A stretch of DNA of 59,199 nt, taken from contig JAQYAH010000075.1 in assembly GCA_029227635.1 (NCBI GenBank), positions 1 through 59,199 on the forward strand. The letters are read 5' to 3'. This DNA is from Clostridiales bacterium (GTDB taxonomy: Bacteria; Bacillota; Clostridia; Lachnospirales; Lachnospiraceae). Position 1 is the first letter of the stretch; each line of letters starts with the position of its first letter. The translations under genes and the position numbers were made by a program. The notes beneath the pieces were generated by a model, which saw only the letters and a list, made by a program, of their open reading frames with translations, was not told the DNA's origin and ran no database searches. Below, piece after piece: positions 43,783-51,353 of this stretch.

Positions 43783-46146
43783 ATGCCGCTTCAGAAGATT
43801 GGCGAGAAAGGTTTTAATATCATCAATCAGTCCAAACCCAGAATTGATGGTGTTGAGAAAGTTACCGGAAGAGCAAGATATGCTGCAGACTATTACATGG
43901 ACAACATGCTCTATGCAGGCGTACTCAGAAGTAAGTACCCCAGCGCAAGAGTAGTTTCCATCAATGCTGATAAGGCAAGAGCAATTGAGGGAGTGGAGGC
44001 TGTTGTAACATGCTTCGAGATCCCCAAGAAGAGAAGCTGGGCTATGTACCACTATCTCACAGACCGTGTTCGCTATGCAGGTGACTGTGTAGCTATGGTT
44101 GCTGCTGAGAGCCAGGAACTGGTGGATGAAGCCCTTGAAGCTATTGAAGTTGAGTACGAGGAGCTTCCCGGCTGCTTTACTATTGAGGAAGCACTTGCCC
44201 CCGATGCTCCTACAGTTAATGATGAGTACCCCGACAACATTTTTACTCCTTCACATTTTAAGCTTCGCAAGGGTGATGTGGAGAAGGGATTTGCAGAGGC
44301 AGATCTTATCGTTGAGAGAGAGTACACAACACAGTTTATTGAGCACTCCTACATTGAGCCTGAGGCAGTAATAGCTTATGAGGATCCCAACGAGGGTGTC
44401 ATGACTGTTCGTGCTTCATCTCAGAACCCGTTCTTCTCAAGAAGATACATTGCTGATATTTTAGGCGTTCCCATGAATAAGTGCAGACTTATTCAGGAAT
44501 TCGTAGGTGGTACCTTCGGTGGTAAGGAAGAGGGTGTCGGTGTTATGATCGGCCGTGCATCCTGGCTTGCTCATATCACACACAGACCTGTTAAACTTGT
44601 GTTCTCAAGAGAAGATTCCTTCCTTGAGAGCTCCAAGAGACACCCCTTCAAGCTTCACTACAAAGCCGGTGTTAAGAAGGATGGTACACTGGTTGCTTTT
44701 GAAGGAACTCAGATCGATAACTGTGGTGCATACAACAACCAGACACAGTTCATGAACTGGAGAGCCAGTGTTCATTCAATGGGTCCCTATGTATGTCCTA
44801 ACGTTAAGACAGATACTTTCGGTGTATTCACAAATAACATCCACGGCGGAGCTATGAGAGGATACAGCTCACCTCAGCTCATCTTCGGTCAGGAACAGTT
44901 CTACGAGGAAGTTGCCGAAGAACTTGGAATGGACTACATCGATTTCAAGAGAAAGAACCTTCTCGATGACGGCAAGCTCTCTGCTACCGGTACAGTCTGC
45001 AAGGATGTTACCATCAAAGAACTCATGGAACGCACCATCGAGCAGACAGATTACCAGAGAAAGCACGAAGAGTACAAGAACCAGACATCGAAGAGATTCC
45101 GCAAGGGTATCGGTATCTGTACAGCATACCGTGGATGCGGTCTCGGTAATGAGTCACCGGATGCTTCCGGAACATTTATCATTGCCAATGCCGATGGCTC
45201 AGTTATGGTAAATACCGGAACAGCTGAGAACGGACAGGGTCTTAGAACTGCATTCTCCCAGATTGCTGCAGAAGCTCTTGGAGTAAGATATGAGGATGTA
45301 GCATTCTACGGAACAGATACACACACAATTGCAGACTCAGGAATGACTGTTGCTTCCCGTGGTACCGTAATGGGCGCTCAGTCAGTTAAAAAGGCTGCTG
45401 AGAAACTTAAAGAGATCATGCTCAACAACTGCTATGCAATTCAGGCTATTCCTATTGAGGAAGTTGAGGATGCTTACGGTCTTGATCACGGCACAATGAA
45501 TTATGCCGGCTTCAAGCCCCACGATATCGAGCTTCGTGATTCTGAGTTCTTCTTTAAGAGATATCCTAAAGTTAAGATTCCTTTCTCAAAGGTTACTGAT
45601 ATCTGTACCTGGGGAGGAAGACCTCTTGCTGCTTATGAGTGGTACATGCCTCGTCCTCTTTACCAGGATCACGAGACCGGACAGGGTGAAGCATTCCCCA
45701 CCTACTCCTATGAAGTAGTTGTTGCGGAAGTAGAAGTTGACACAAGAACCGGTTATGTGGATGTAACAAAGGTTACCGCTTCCCATGACGTTGGTACTGC
45801 AATCAACCCTGCCCTCATTGCAGGACAGATTTACGGTGGTATCGCTATGGGTCAGGGCTTTGTGGTTACTGAGGATGTTGCACCCAATAAGGGTATCGTC
45901 AAGAACAAGAACTTTGACAATTACATAATTCCTACCGCTATGGATGTTCCCGAAATGACAGTAAACATCTTCGAGAACGCCAACGACTCAGAAGGTACCT
46001 TTGGTGCCAAGAGTGTAGGTGAGCCTGCAACAGAGGCAATCGGCGCAGCTATTGCCAATGCGGTTTACAATGCAACAGGCCGTCGTATCAGAAATAATCC
46101 TTGTGATCTGGAATCAGTATTACTGGGACACAAACTGACTAAATAG
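43783..46146 (+). CDS. Molybdenum hydroxylase catalytic subunit, copy 2
   Basis: About 787 residues of the xanthine dehydrogenase family. Signatures: VGGTFGGKEEG (Moco loop, different from the GGGFGNK of copy 1), GGAMRGYSSPQ, TAENGQGLRTAF (copy 1 has ETEIGQGADT) and the catalytic-Glu block VGEPATEAIGAAIANAV. The differences near Moco suggest another substrate range than copy 1; purine, nicotinate or another N-heterocycle are all possible. ATG 43783 follows AAGGAG (43771-43776) by 6 nt; the in-frame ATG 43753 has no such site. It follows the amidohydrolase by 39 nt and leads into the FAD subunit. Confidence 0.9.
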   Translation: MPLQKIGEKGFNIINQSKPRIDGVEKVTGRARYAADYYMDNMLYAGVLRSKYPSARVVSINADKARAIEGVEAVVTCFEIPKKRSWAMYHYLTDRVRYAGDCVAMVAAESQELVDEALEAIEVEYEELPGCFTIEEALAPDAPTVNDEYPDNIFTPSHFKLRKGDVEKGFAEADLIVEREYTTQFIEHSYIEPEAVIAYEDPNEGVMTVRASSQNPFFSRRYIADILGVPMNKCRLIQEFVGGTFGGKEEGVGVMIGRASWLAHITHRPVKLVFSREDSFLESSKRHPFKLHYKAGVKKDGTLVAFEGTQIDNCGAYNNQTQFMNWRASVHSMGPYVCPNVKTDTFGVFTNNIHGGAMRGYSSPQLIFGQEQFYEEVAEELGMDYIDFKRKNLLDDGKLSATGTVCKDVTIKELMERTIEQTDYQRKHEEYKNQTSKRFRKGIGICTAYRGCGLGNESPDASGTFIIANADGSVMVNTGTAENGQGLRTAFSQIAAEALGVRYEDVAFYGTDTHTIADSGMTVASRGTVMGAQSVKKAAEKLKEIMLNNCYAIQAIPIEEVEDAYGLDHGTMNYAGFKPHDIELRDSEFFFKRYPKVKIPFSKVTDICTWGGRPLAAYEWYMPRPLYQDHETGQGEAFPTYSYEVVVAEVEVDTRTGYVDVTKVTASHDVGTAINPALIAGQIYGGIAMGQGFVVTEDVAPNKGIVKNKNFDNYIIPTAMDVPEMTVNIFENANDSEGTFGAKSVGEPATEAIGAAIANAVYNATGRRIRNNPCDLESVLLGHKLTK

Positions 46147-46165
46147 AAAGCGAGGAATGGGAAAT

Positions 46166-47044
46166 ATGTTTACTTATGAATTTTGTCATGCAAAAAGTAT
46201 CGAAGACGTTTGCCGTTTCCGCAAAGAGTATGGCAGCAAGGGCTGCCTCGTAGCCGGCGGCACAGACGTTATGGTTCAGATCAAGGAAAAAAGCCGCAGA
46301 TGGGCAGAAATCGAGTGTATGATGGACCTTACCTCTTTGGATAAGGAACTCAGATATATTCGTGAAGAGGGCGACTGCGTTAAGGTAGGAGCTCTTTCCA
46401 CCCACACTGATATTGCTGAATCCGAGATCATCAAAAAGTATGCGCCTTTCTTCGGACAGGCCAGTGACAGCGTTGGATCACCTCAGATCAGAAACAGAGG
46501 TACTATCGGCGGAAGTATCTGCAACGCATCACCTGCGGCAGATCCCCTTACACCCCTTGTAGCACTTGAGGCCAATGTTGAAATTGCCGGACTTAACGGA
46601 ACAAGAGAAGTTCCCTTAGTAGATCTTTATGTGGGAAGAGGTAAGCTTGGACTTGGAGAAGATGAGTTCGTAACCGCCTTCATCTTCAAGAAGCCGGAGG
46701 AAGGAAGCCTCATGTACTTCCAGAAGCTCGGCAGAAGAAAAGCCCTTGCCATCTCCCGTCTCAACACTTCGGCACTCCTTCACCTGGATGCCGAGGGAAA
46801 GATCGATAAGGCAAGAATCGCTCCCGGATGTATTTTTGCTACTCCTATGAGAGTTGTTGAAGCAGAAGAGATTCTCCTTGGAAAGGTTCCCTCTGAAGAA
46901 CTTTTCGAAGAAGCGGGCAGAGAGGTTTCCCGAATCATGATCGAGAAAACCGGCTACCGCTGGTCAACAGAGTACAAACAGCCCGCAGCTGAAGCTGTTG
47001 TAAGTGCAGCTCTTTGCAATGCCTGCGGCATTGAGATGGCATAG
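46166..47044 (+). CDS. Molybdenum hydroxylase FAD subunit, copy 2
   Basis: About 292 residues. FAD-binding blocks VAGGTDVMVQIKEK (near residue 30) and VGSPQIRNRGTIGGSICNASPAAD (near 110) are clear, followed by the CO dehydrogenase flavoprotein C-terminal domain. I prefer ATG 46166, 9 nt after AGGA, over ATG 46157, which overlaps the site. Sits between the catalytic and Fe-S subunit genes, as in copy 1. Confidence 0.92.
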   Translation: MFTYEFCHAKSIEDVCRFRKEYGSKGCLVAGGTDVMVQIKEKSRRWAEIECMMDLTSLDKELRYIREEGDCVKVGALSTHTDIAESEIIKKYAPFFGQASDSVGSPQIRNRGTIGGSICNASPAADPLTPLVALEANVEIAGLNGTREVPLVDLYVGRGKLGLGEDEFVTAFIFKKPEEGSLMYFQKLGRRKALAISRLNTSALLHLDAEGKIDKARIAPGCIFATPMRVVEAEEILLGKVPSEELFEEAGREVSRIMIEKTGYRWSTEYKQPAAEAVVSAALCNACGIEMA

Positions 47045-47055
47045 GAGGTATGGAA

Positions 47056-47550
47056 ATGGATAGAATTAAAGTTACTTTTACATTGAATGGCAAAGAAACC
47101 AGTGTTATGACAAAGCCTTTTTCCAGACTCCTTGACATGCTGAGAGATGATCTTCATCTCACAGGCACAAAGGAAGGCTGCTCCGTAGGTGAGTGCGGAG
47201 CCTGCACCGTTATCATTGACGGTAAAGCAGTAACATCATGCATGGTTCCTGCCGGATCAGTTGAAGGCAGAAACGTGATCACTATCGAGGGTGTAGGAAC
47301 TCCCGATAAGCTTGATCCCATTCAGGAGGCAGTTCTTAAGCATCACGCATTACAGTGCGGTTACTGCACTCCGGGATTCATTATGAGTGCCAAGGCACTT
47401 CTTGATGAGAATCCTCACTGCACAAAGGAAGAGATCAGAAAGCAGATCTCCGGTAACCTTTGCAGATGTACAGGATATGAGCAGCTTGTGGAAGCCATTT
47501 ACGAGGCTGCACAGGTTCTGCTTGAGGAAGGAAAAACCAAGATTGGATAA
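47056..47550 (+). CDS. Molybdenum hydroxylase [2Fe-2S] subunit, copy 2
   Basis: About 164 residues with both [2Fe-2S] motifs: GCSVGECGACTVIIDG and QCGYCTPGF with LCRCTGY. ATG 47056 lies 6-7 nt after AGGAGGT (47043-47049); ATG 47050 is too close to it. It completes the second three-subunit enzyme. 14 nt separate it from the PreA-like gene, so the flavoprotein is probably made in the same transcript. Confidence 0.93.
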   Translation: MDRIKVTFTLNGKETSVMTKPFSRLLDMLRDDLHLTGTKEGCSVGECGACTVIIDGKAVTSCMVPAGSVEGRNVITIEGVGTPDKLDPIQEAVLKHHALQCGYCTPGFIMSAKALLDENPHCTKEEIRKQISGNLCRCTGYEQLVEAIYEAAQVLLEEGKTKIG

Positions 47551-47564
47551 TAAGAGGAGGTAAC

Positions 47565-48791
47565 ATGATGTTTGAAAAAGAAAAATGTACTGGTGCTGAT
47601 ATCAGCATCGACTATTGCGGTCACAAACTGCAGAGCCCTTACATTCTTTCTTCAGGTCCCCTTACCTACGGTTCAGAGGGAATGATCAAAGGCTTCAAGG
47701 CAGGCTGCGGAGCGGTAGTTACAAAGACTATCCGTATGAGTGCTGCGATCAACCCTGTTTGCCACATCGGTAAGATCAAGGGCAGCGATTCACTCATCAA
47801 CTGCGAGAAGTGGGCAGATGACGATCGCCACATCTGGTATGAGAAGCACATTCCCGAGACTGTTGCAGCAGGTGCTGTTGTTATCGGTAGTGTAGGTCAC
47901 ACCCTTGAAGAGGCTAAGTGCATCGTTAAGGATGTAGAGAAAGCCGGCGCTCACATGATCGAGCTCGTTTCCTACACCGTTGACACAATGCTTCCCATGC
48001 TTGACTACACAAAGAGACATGTAGATATCCCCGTAATCTGTAAGGTATCCGCTAACTGGGCTAACACTCCCGAGGCTACAAACGAGCTCTTAAAGCACGG
48101 TGCTGACGGTATCTGTGCTATCGACTCTATCGGACCTACACTCAAGATCGATATTGAGAAGGCTCGCCCCGAGATGATGAGCAACGATGGTTACGGCTGG
48201 CTCACAGGTTCAGCAATCAAGCCTATCGCTCTCAGAATCAATGCTGATATCGCAAAAGCTAACCCTGACCTTCATACAATGTATGCTTCAGGCGGATGTA
48301 TGTCAGCAGATGATGCTATCGAGTTCCTTATGGCCGGTGCTATCGGATGTGGTGTATGTACAGCTCCCATGCTCAAGGGAACAGATTACATCACAAAGAT
48401 GTGCTACGACCTTTCCAAGCGTCTTAAAGAGCTTGGCTACAACTCAATCAACGAAGTACACCGTGCAGCACTTCCTAACTTCCCTAAGAGTGAGTACATG
48501 TGTGATCTTGACTTCCACTTCCAGCCCTTCAAAGAGGACGGAAGCAAGAAGTGTATCTCCTGTAAGAAGTGCGAGACTGTTTGCTGCTACGATGCACGTA
48601 CTCTTGAATTCCCTGAGATGCATGTTGACAGAGACAAGTGCAGATCTTGCGGTCTTTGCGTAGATATCTGTCCTACAGGTGCTCTCACAGCAGGATTCAT
48701 GGCTCAGACAGAGAAGGATCTCAAGAAAGCTGCTGATTCCAAGCAGTTCTACGCAGATTCCGCTAAGTGGCAGGCTGAGTCAAATCTGTAA
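47565..48791 (+). CDS. PreA-like dihydropyrimidine dehydrogenase/DHOD-fold flavoprotein with two [4Fe-4S] motifs
   Basis: A 408-residue protein. Residues 1-310 form an FMN-binding barrel like dihydroorotate dehydrogenase and PreA: VVTKTIRMSAAINP, the FMN-contacting Lys in PVICKVSAN, GYGWLTGSAIKPIALR and ASGGCMSADDAIEFLMAGA. The C-terminus has two ferredoxin motifs (CISCKKCETVC and CRSCGLCVDICP). The NxSCP loop with the catalytic Cys or Ser of DPD/DHOD is absent: after AGAHMIEL the chain reads VSYTVD. No preT gene is adjacent. It may reduce or oxidise a pyrimidine- or purine-derived ring, or only transfer electrons. GAGGAGG precedes the ATG. Confidence 0.85.
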   Translation: MMFEKEKCTGADISIDYCGHKLQSPYILSSGPLTYGSEGMIKGFKAGCGAVVTKTIRMSAAINPVCHIGKIKGSDSLINCEKWADDDRHIWYEKHIPETVAAGAVVIGSVGHTLEEAKCIVKDVEKAGAHMIELVSYTVDTMLPMLDYTKRHVDIPVICKVSANWANTPEATNELLKHGADGICAIDSIGPTLKIDIEKARPEMMSNDGYGWLTGSAIKPIALRINADIAKANPDLHTMYASGGCMSADDAIEFLMAGAIGCGVCTAPMLKGTDYITKMCYDLSKRLKELGYNSINEVHRAALPNFPKSEYMCDLDFHFQPFKEDGSKKCISCKKCETVCCYDARTLEFPEMHVDRDKCRSCGLCVDICPTGALTAGFMAQTEKDLKKAADSKQFYADSAKWQAESNL

Positions 48792-48817
48792 TTATCAAAG
48801 TTTATAATCTATTTTCC

Positions 48818-48845
48818 GTGGGCGGCTGATTTCAACTGCCCACGA
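48818..48845 (+). promoter_or_regulatory. Intergenic hairpin between the PreA-like and Dabb genes
   Basis: CGTGGGC at 48818-48824 pairs perfectly with GCCCACG at 48839-48845. No T run follows, so it is not a standard terminator; it may stabilise or separate parts of the transcript. Confidence 0.5.
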
Positions 48846-48866
48846 AGTATGTAAGGAAGGATTAAA

Positions 48867-49163
48867 ATGGTAAAACATATTATTCTCTGGAAACTTAAAG
48901 ATGACATTGAGGATAAGGAAGCAGTAAAAGCCGGAATCAAAGAAGGTCTAGAAGGCCTTGTTGGTCAGGTTCCCGGACTTCTTGATGTAAAGGTGAATAT
49001 CAATGGCCTTGACAGCTCAACTGCAGATGCAATGCTGGATTCTACTTTTGAAGATGTGGAATCCCTTAAGAATTACAAGCATCATCCCGCTCATGTGGCG
49101 GTTGCCGACTCAAAGGTTCGCCCCTATACAGCAGTGAGAAGCTGCCTTGACTTTATTGTCTAA
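48867..49163 (+). CDS. Dabb (stress-responsive alpha/beta barrel) domain protein
   Basis: A 98-residue protein with the Dabb pattern: MVKHIILWKLKDD at the start, the central VPGLLDVKVNIN and the C-terminal YKHHPAHVAVADSKVRP with conserved histidines. Dabb proteins are small dimers with a ferredoxin-like fold; several act as cyclases or small-molecule-binding proteins. Its role here is unknown. AAGGAAGG precedes the ATG. It lies 75 nt after the PreA-like gene, on the same strand. Confidence 0.88.
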   Translation: MVKHIILWKLKDDIEDKEAVKAGIKEGLEGLVGQVPGLLDVKVNINGLDSSTADAMLDSTFEDVESLKNYKHHPAHVAVADSKVRPYTAVRSCLDFIV

Positions 49164-49307
49164 AAAATAACAAAAATGCCGCATATTTTTCAAATTTGGG
49201 TAGACGAAAACGTTTTTTAATGAGAAAATATACAAGGACGTTTCTCGTCCGTTAAATCGAACGCGGTAGGAGACTTTCTATCAAAGTATCTGAAAGGAGT
49301 TATTATA

Positions 49308-50000
49308 ATGATTTACACTAAAGAAGTAAGGAACATGTGCCCTGTTGCTAAAGGCGCTAAGCATGACCCTGCTCCGATCCCTGAAGAAGGAAAATGGGTG
49401 CATGCCAAGAAGATTGAAGATATTTCCGGATTTACACACGGTGTTGGCTGGTGTGCACCTCAGCAGGGCGCTTGCAAGCTTACACTGAATGTTAAAGAAG
49501 GTATTATTGAAGAAGCTCTCGTTGAGACTATCGGATGCTCAGGAATGACTCACTCTGCAGCTATGGCAGCTGAGATCCTTCAGGGCAAGACAATCCTCGA
49601 AGCTTTAAATACAGACCTTGTATGTGATGCTATCAACACAGCAATGAGAGAGCTCTTCCTTCAGATCGTATACGGAAGAACTCAGAGTGCTTTCTCTGAC
49701 GACGGTCTTGCAGTAGGTGCAGGTCTTGAGGATCTTGGCAAGGGTCTTCGTTCTCAGGTTGGTACAATGTACGCAACTAAAGAGAAGGGTGTTCGTTACC
49801 TCGAGATGGCTGAAGGCTATGTTACAGGTATTGCTCTTGATGAGAATGACGAAGTTATCGGTTACCAGTTCGTAAGCCTTGGCAAGATGACAGACTTCAT
49901 CAAGAATGGTGATGAGCCTAATGTTGCATGGGAGAAGGCTAAAGGTCAGTATGGTCGTGTAGCTGATGCTGCTAAGATTATCGACCCGAGAAAGGAGTAA
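49308..50000 (+). CDS. NifU/IscU-like Fe-S scaffold protein, partner of the GGGtGRT protein
   Basis: A 230-residue protein. The first 150 residues resemble the IscU/NifU N-terminal scaffold fold with cysteines at about 11, 49, 56 and 76 (MCPVAKG, GWCAPQQGAC, ETIGCSGMTHSA). The C-terminal 80 residues are not typical of IscU. GAAAGGAG lies upstream of the ATG. It is 6 nt from the GGGtGRT gene; these two families are commonly annotated side by side in Clostridia, so a joint function is likely. A dedicated cluster carrier for the GGGtGRT protein or for nearby Fe-S enzymes is inference. Confidence 0.82.
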   Translation: MIYTKEVRNMCPVAKGAKHDPAPIPEEGKWVHAKKIEDISGFTHGVGWCAPQQGACKLTLNVKEGIIEEALVETIGCSGMTHSAAMAAEILQGKTILEALNTDLVCDAINTAMRELFLQIVYGRTQSAFSDDGLAVGAGLEDLGKGLRSQVGTMYATKEKGVRYLEMAEGYVTGIALDENDEVIGYQFVSLGKMTDFIKNGDEPNVAWEKAKGQYGRVADAAKIIDPRKE

Positions 50001-50006
50001 TTGAAG

Positions 50007-51020
50007 ATGAGTATCACTTTTGAATCTTTTGAGAGAAGAATTGATCAGATCAATGCTGTATTGAATAAGTATGGCATTTCAAGTATTGAAGAAGCTGAGA
50101 AGATCACTAAGGATGCCGGACTTGATGTTTACAATCAGGTTAAGGGTATTCAGCCTATCTGCTTCGAGAACGCTTGCTACGCTTACATGGTAGGTGCAGC
50201 TATCGCTATTAAGAAGGGCTGCCGTAAGGCTTCCGAGGCTGCTGCAGCTATCGGCGAAGGTCTTCAGTCATTCTGTATCCCCGGTTCAGTTGCTGATCAC
50301 CGTAAGGTAGGTCTTGGCCATGGTAACCTTGGTAAGATGCTCCTTGAGGAAGACACAGAGTGCTTCTGCTTCTTAGCAGGTCACGAGTCTTTTGCAGCTG
50401 CTGAAGGTGCTATCGGTATTGCTTCTAAGGCTAATATCGTTCGTGAGAAGCCCCTCAGAGTTATCCTTAACGGTCTCGGCAAGGATGCAGCTCAGATCAT
50501 CGCCCGCATCAACGGTTTCACATTCGTTGAGACAAAGTATGACTACAAGGAAGCTAAGCTCAATGTAGTATACGAGAAGGCTTACTCAGACGGCGTTCGT
50601 GCTTCGGTTAAGTGCTACGGTTCTGACGATGTTCAGGAAGGTGTTGCTATCATGCATCACGAGAATGTTGGTGTATCTATCACAGGTAACTCCACCAACC
50701 CTACTCGTTTCCAGCACCCTGTAGCAGGTACATACAAGAAAGAATGTATCGACCTTGGCAAGAAGTATTTCTCAGTTGCTTCCGGCGGCGGCACAGGACG
50801 TACACTTCATCCCGATAACATGGCAGCAGGTCCTGCTTCCTACGGTATGACAGATACTCTCGGCCGTATGCACTCTGATGCTCAGTTTGCAGGTTCTTCT
50901 TCAGTTCCCGCTCACGTAGAGATGATGGGACTGATCGGTATGGGTAACAACCCCATGGTAGGTGCTACAGTTGCTGTTGCTGTATCAGTTGAAGAAGCTG
51001 CAAGAGCAGGCAAGTTCTAA
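50007..51020 (+). CDS. GGGtGRT family protein, function unknown
   Basis: A 337-residue protein named for its motif SGGGTGRT (residues 260-266 hold GGGTGRT). Other strong blocks are FCIPGSVADHRKVGLGHGNLG, FLAGHESFAAAEGAIGIA and GLIGMGNNPMVGATVAVAVAV-type sequence at the C-terminus. It has no membrane segment or signal peptide. The glycine-rich motif could bind a nucleotide or phosphate, but no known fold is recognisable by eye. ATG 50007 follows AAAGGAG (49991-49997) by 9 nt. Arg codons are 7 CGT, 3-4 AGA and 1 CGC, a highly expressed pattern. A terminator follows, so it is the last gene of the unit. Confidence 0.85.
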   Translation: MSITFESFERRIDQINAVLNKYGISSIEEAEKITKDAGLDVYNQVKGIQPICFENACYAYMVGAAIAIKKGCRKASEAAAAIGEGLQSFCIPGSVADHRKVGLGHGNLGKMLLEEDTECFCFLAGHESFAAAEGAIGIASKANIVREKPLRVILNGLGKDAAQIIARINGFTFVETKYDYKEAKLNVVYEKAYSDGVRASVKCYGSDDVQEGVAIMHHENVGVSITGNSTNPTRFQHPVAGTYKKECIDLGKKYFSVASGGGTGRTLHPDNMAAGPASYGMTDTLGRMHSDAQFAGSSSVPAHVEMMGLIGMGNNPMVGATVAVAVSVEEAARAGKF

Positions 51021-51050
51021 ATTGATATAGTAATTCCTTTGATTTTCTGA

Positions 51051-51086
51051 TCAGACATCTTTCTTTTGAGAGATGTCTGATTTTTT
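51051..51086 (+). terminator. Intrinsic terminator after the GGGtGRT gene
   Basis: TCAGACATCT at 51051-51060 pairs with AGATGTCTGA at 51071-51080, followed by six T. Confidence 0.93.
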
Positions 51087-51161
51087 GTAGAAGAGACGAA
51101 TCATGGTCCGGGTCATATCCGGATATTGGTAACCGCATAAGAATTGGAACACAAAAAAGAC

Positions 51162-51190
51162 TTGCAATAATCGGTCTGTTTGTGTAATAT
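51162..51190 (+). promoter_or_regulatory. Promoter of the riboswitch-cation efflux unit
   Basis: TTGCAA at 51162-51167 and TAATAT at 51185-51190 are 17 nt apart. Transcription should begin near 51197, about 30 nt before the aptamer. The stretch 51087-51161 shows nothing else. Confidence 0.7.
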
Positions 51191-51225
51191 TATCTTACTT
51201 TTGCACTGCATGAAACTACAGTACA

Positions 51226-51335
51226 AACTGAACAGGCCGGAGGCAGAACTTCTGGGGCCGGGTCACATTAAGGTGACAATGGAAGATGACATCCATGGGA
51301 CAGTTGATACTAGCTGTACCAAGGGTGTTTTTTAT
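51226..51335 (+). promoter_or_regulatory. NiCo (czcD-type) riboswitch with terminator platform
   Basis: AACTG at 51226-51230 pairs with CAGTT at 51301-51305 to close the aptamer. Inside, the order ACTGAACAGG, hairpin, GCCGGG, hairpin (TCAC..GTGA), hairpin (ATGGA..TCCAT), GGGACAGTT matches my recall of the NiCo riboswitch consensus from Clostridia. A rival hairpin, ACAGTT (51300-51305) with AGCTGT (about 51312-51317), is followed by a T run at about 51328-51333. It uses the 3' strand of the closing helix, so metal binding should prevent termination, giving an ON switch. The downstream gene is a cation diffusion facilitator, the classic target. Confidence 0.82.
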
Positions 51336-51353
51336 TTGTAGCGGAGGACAGAT

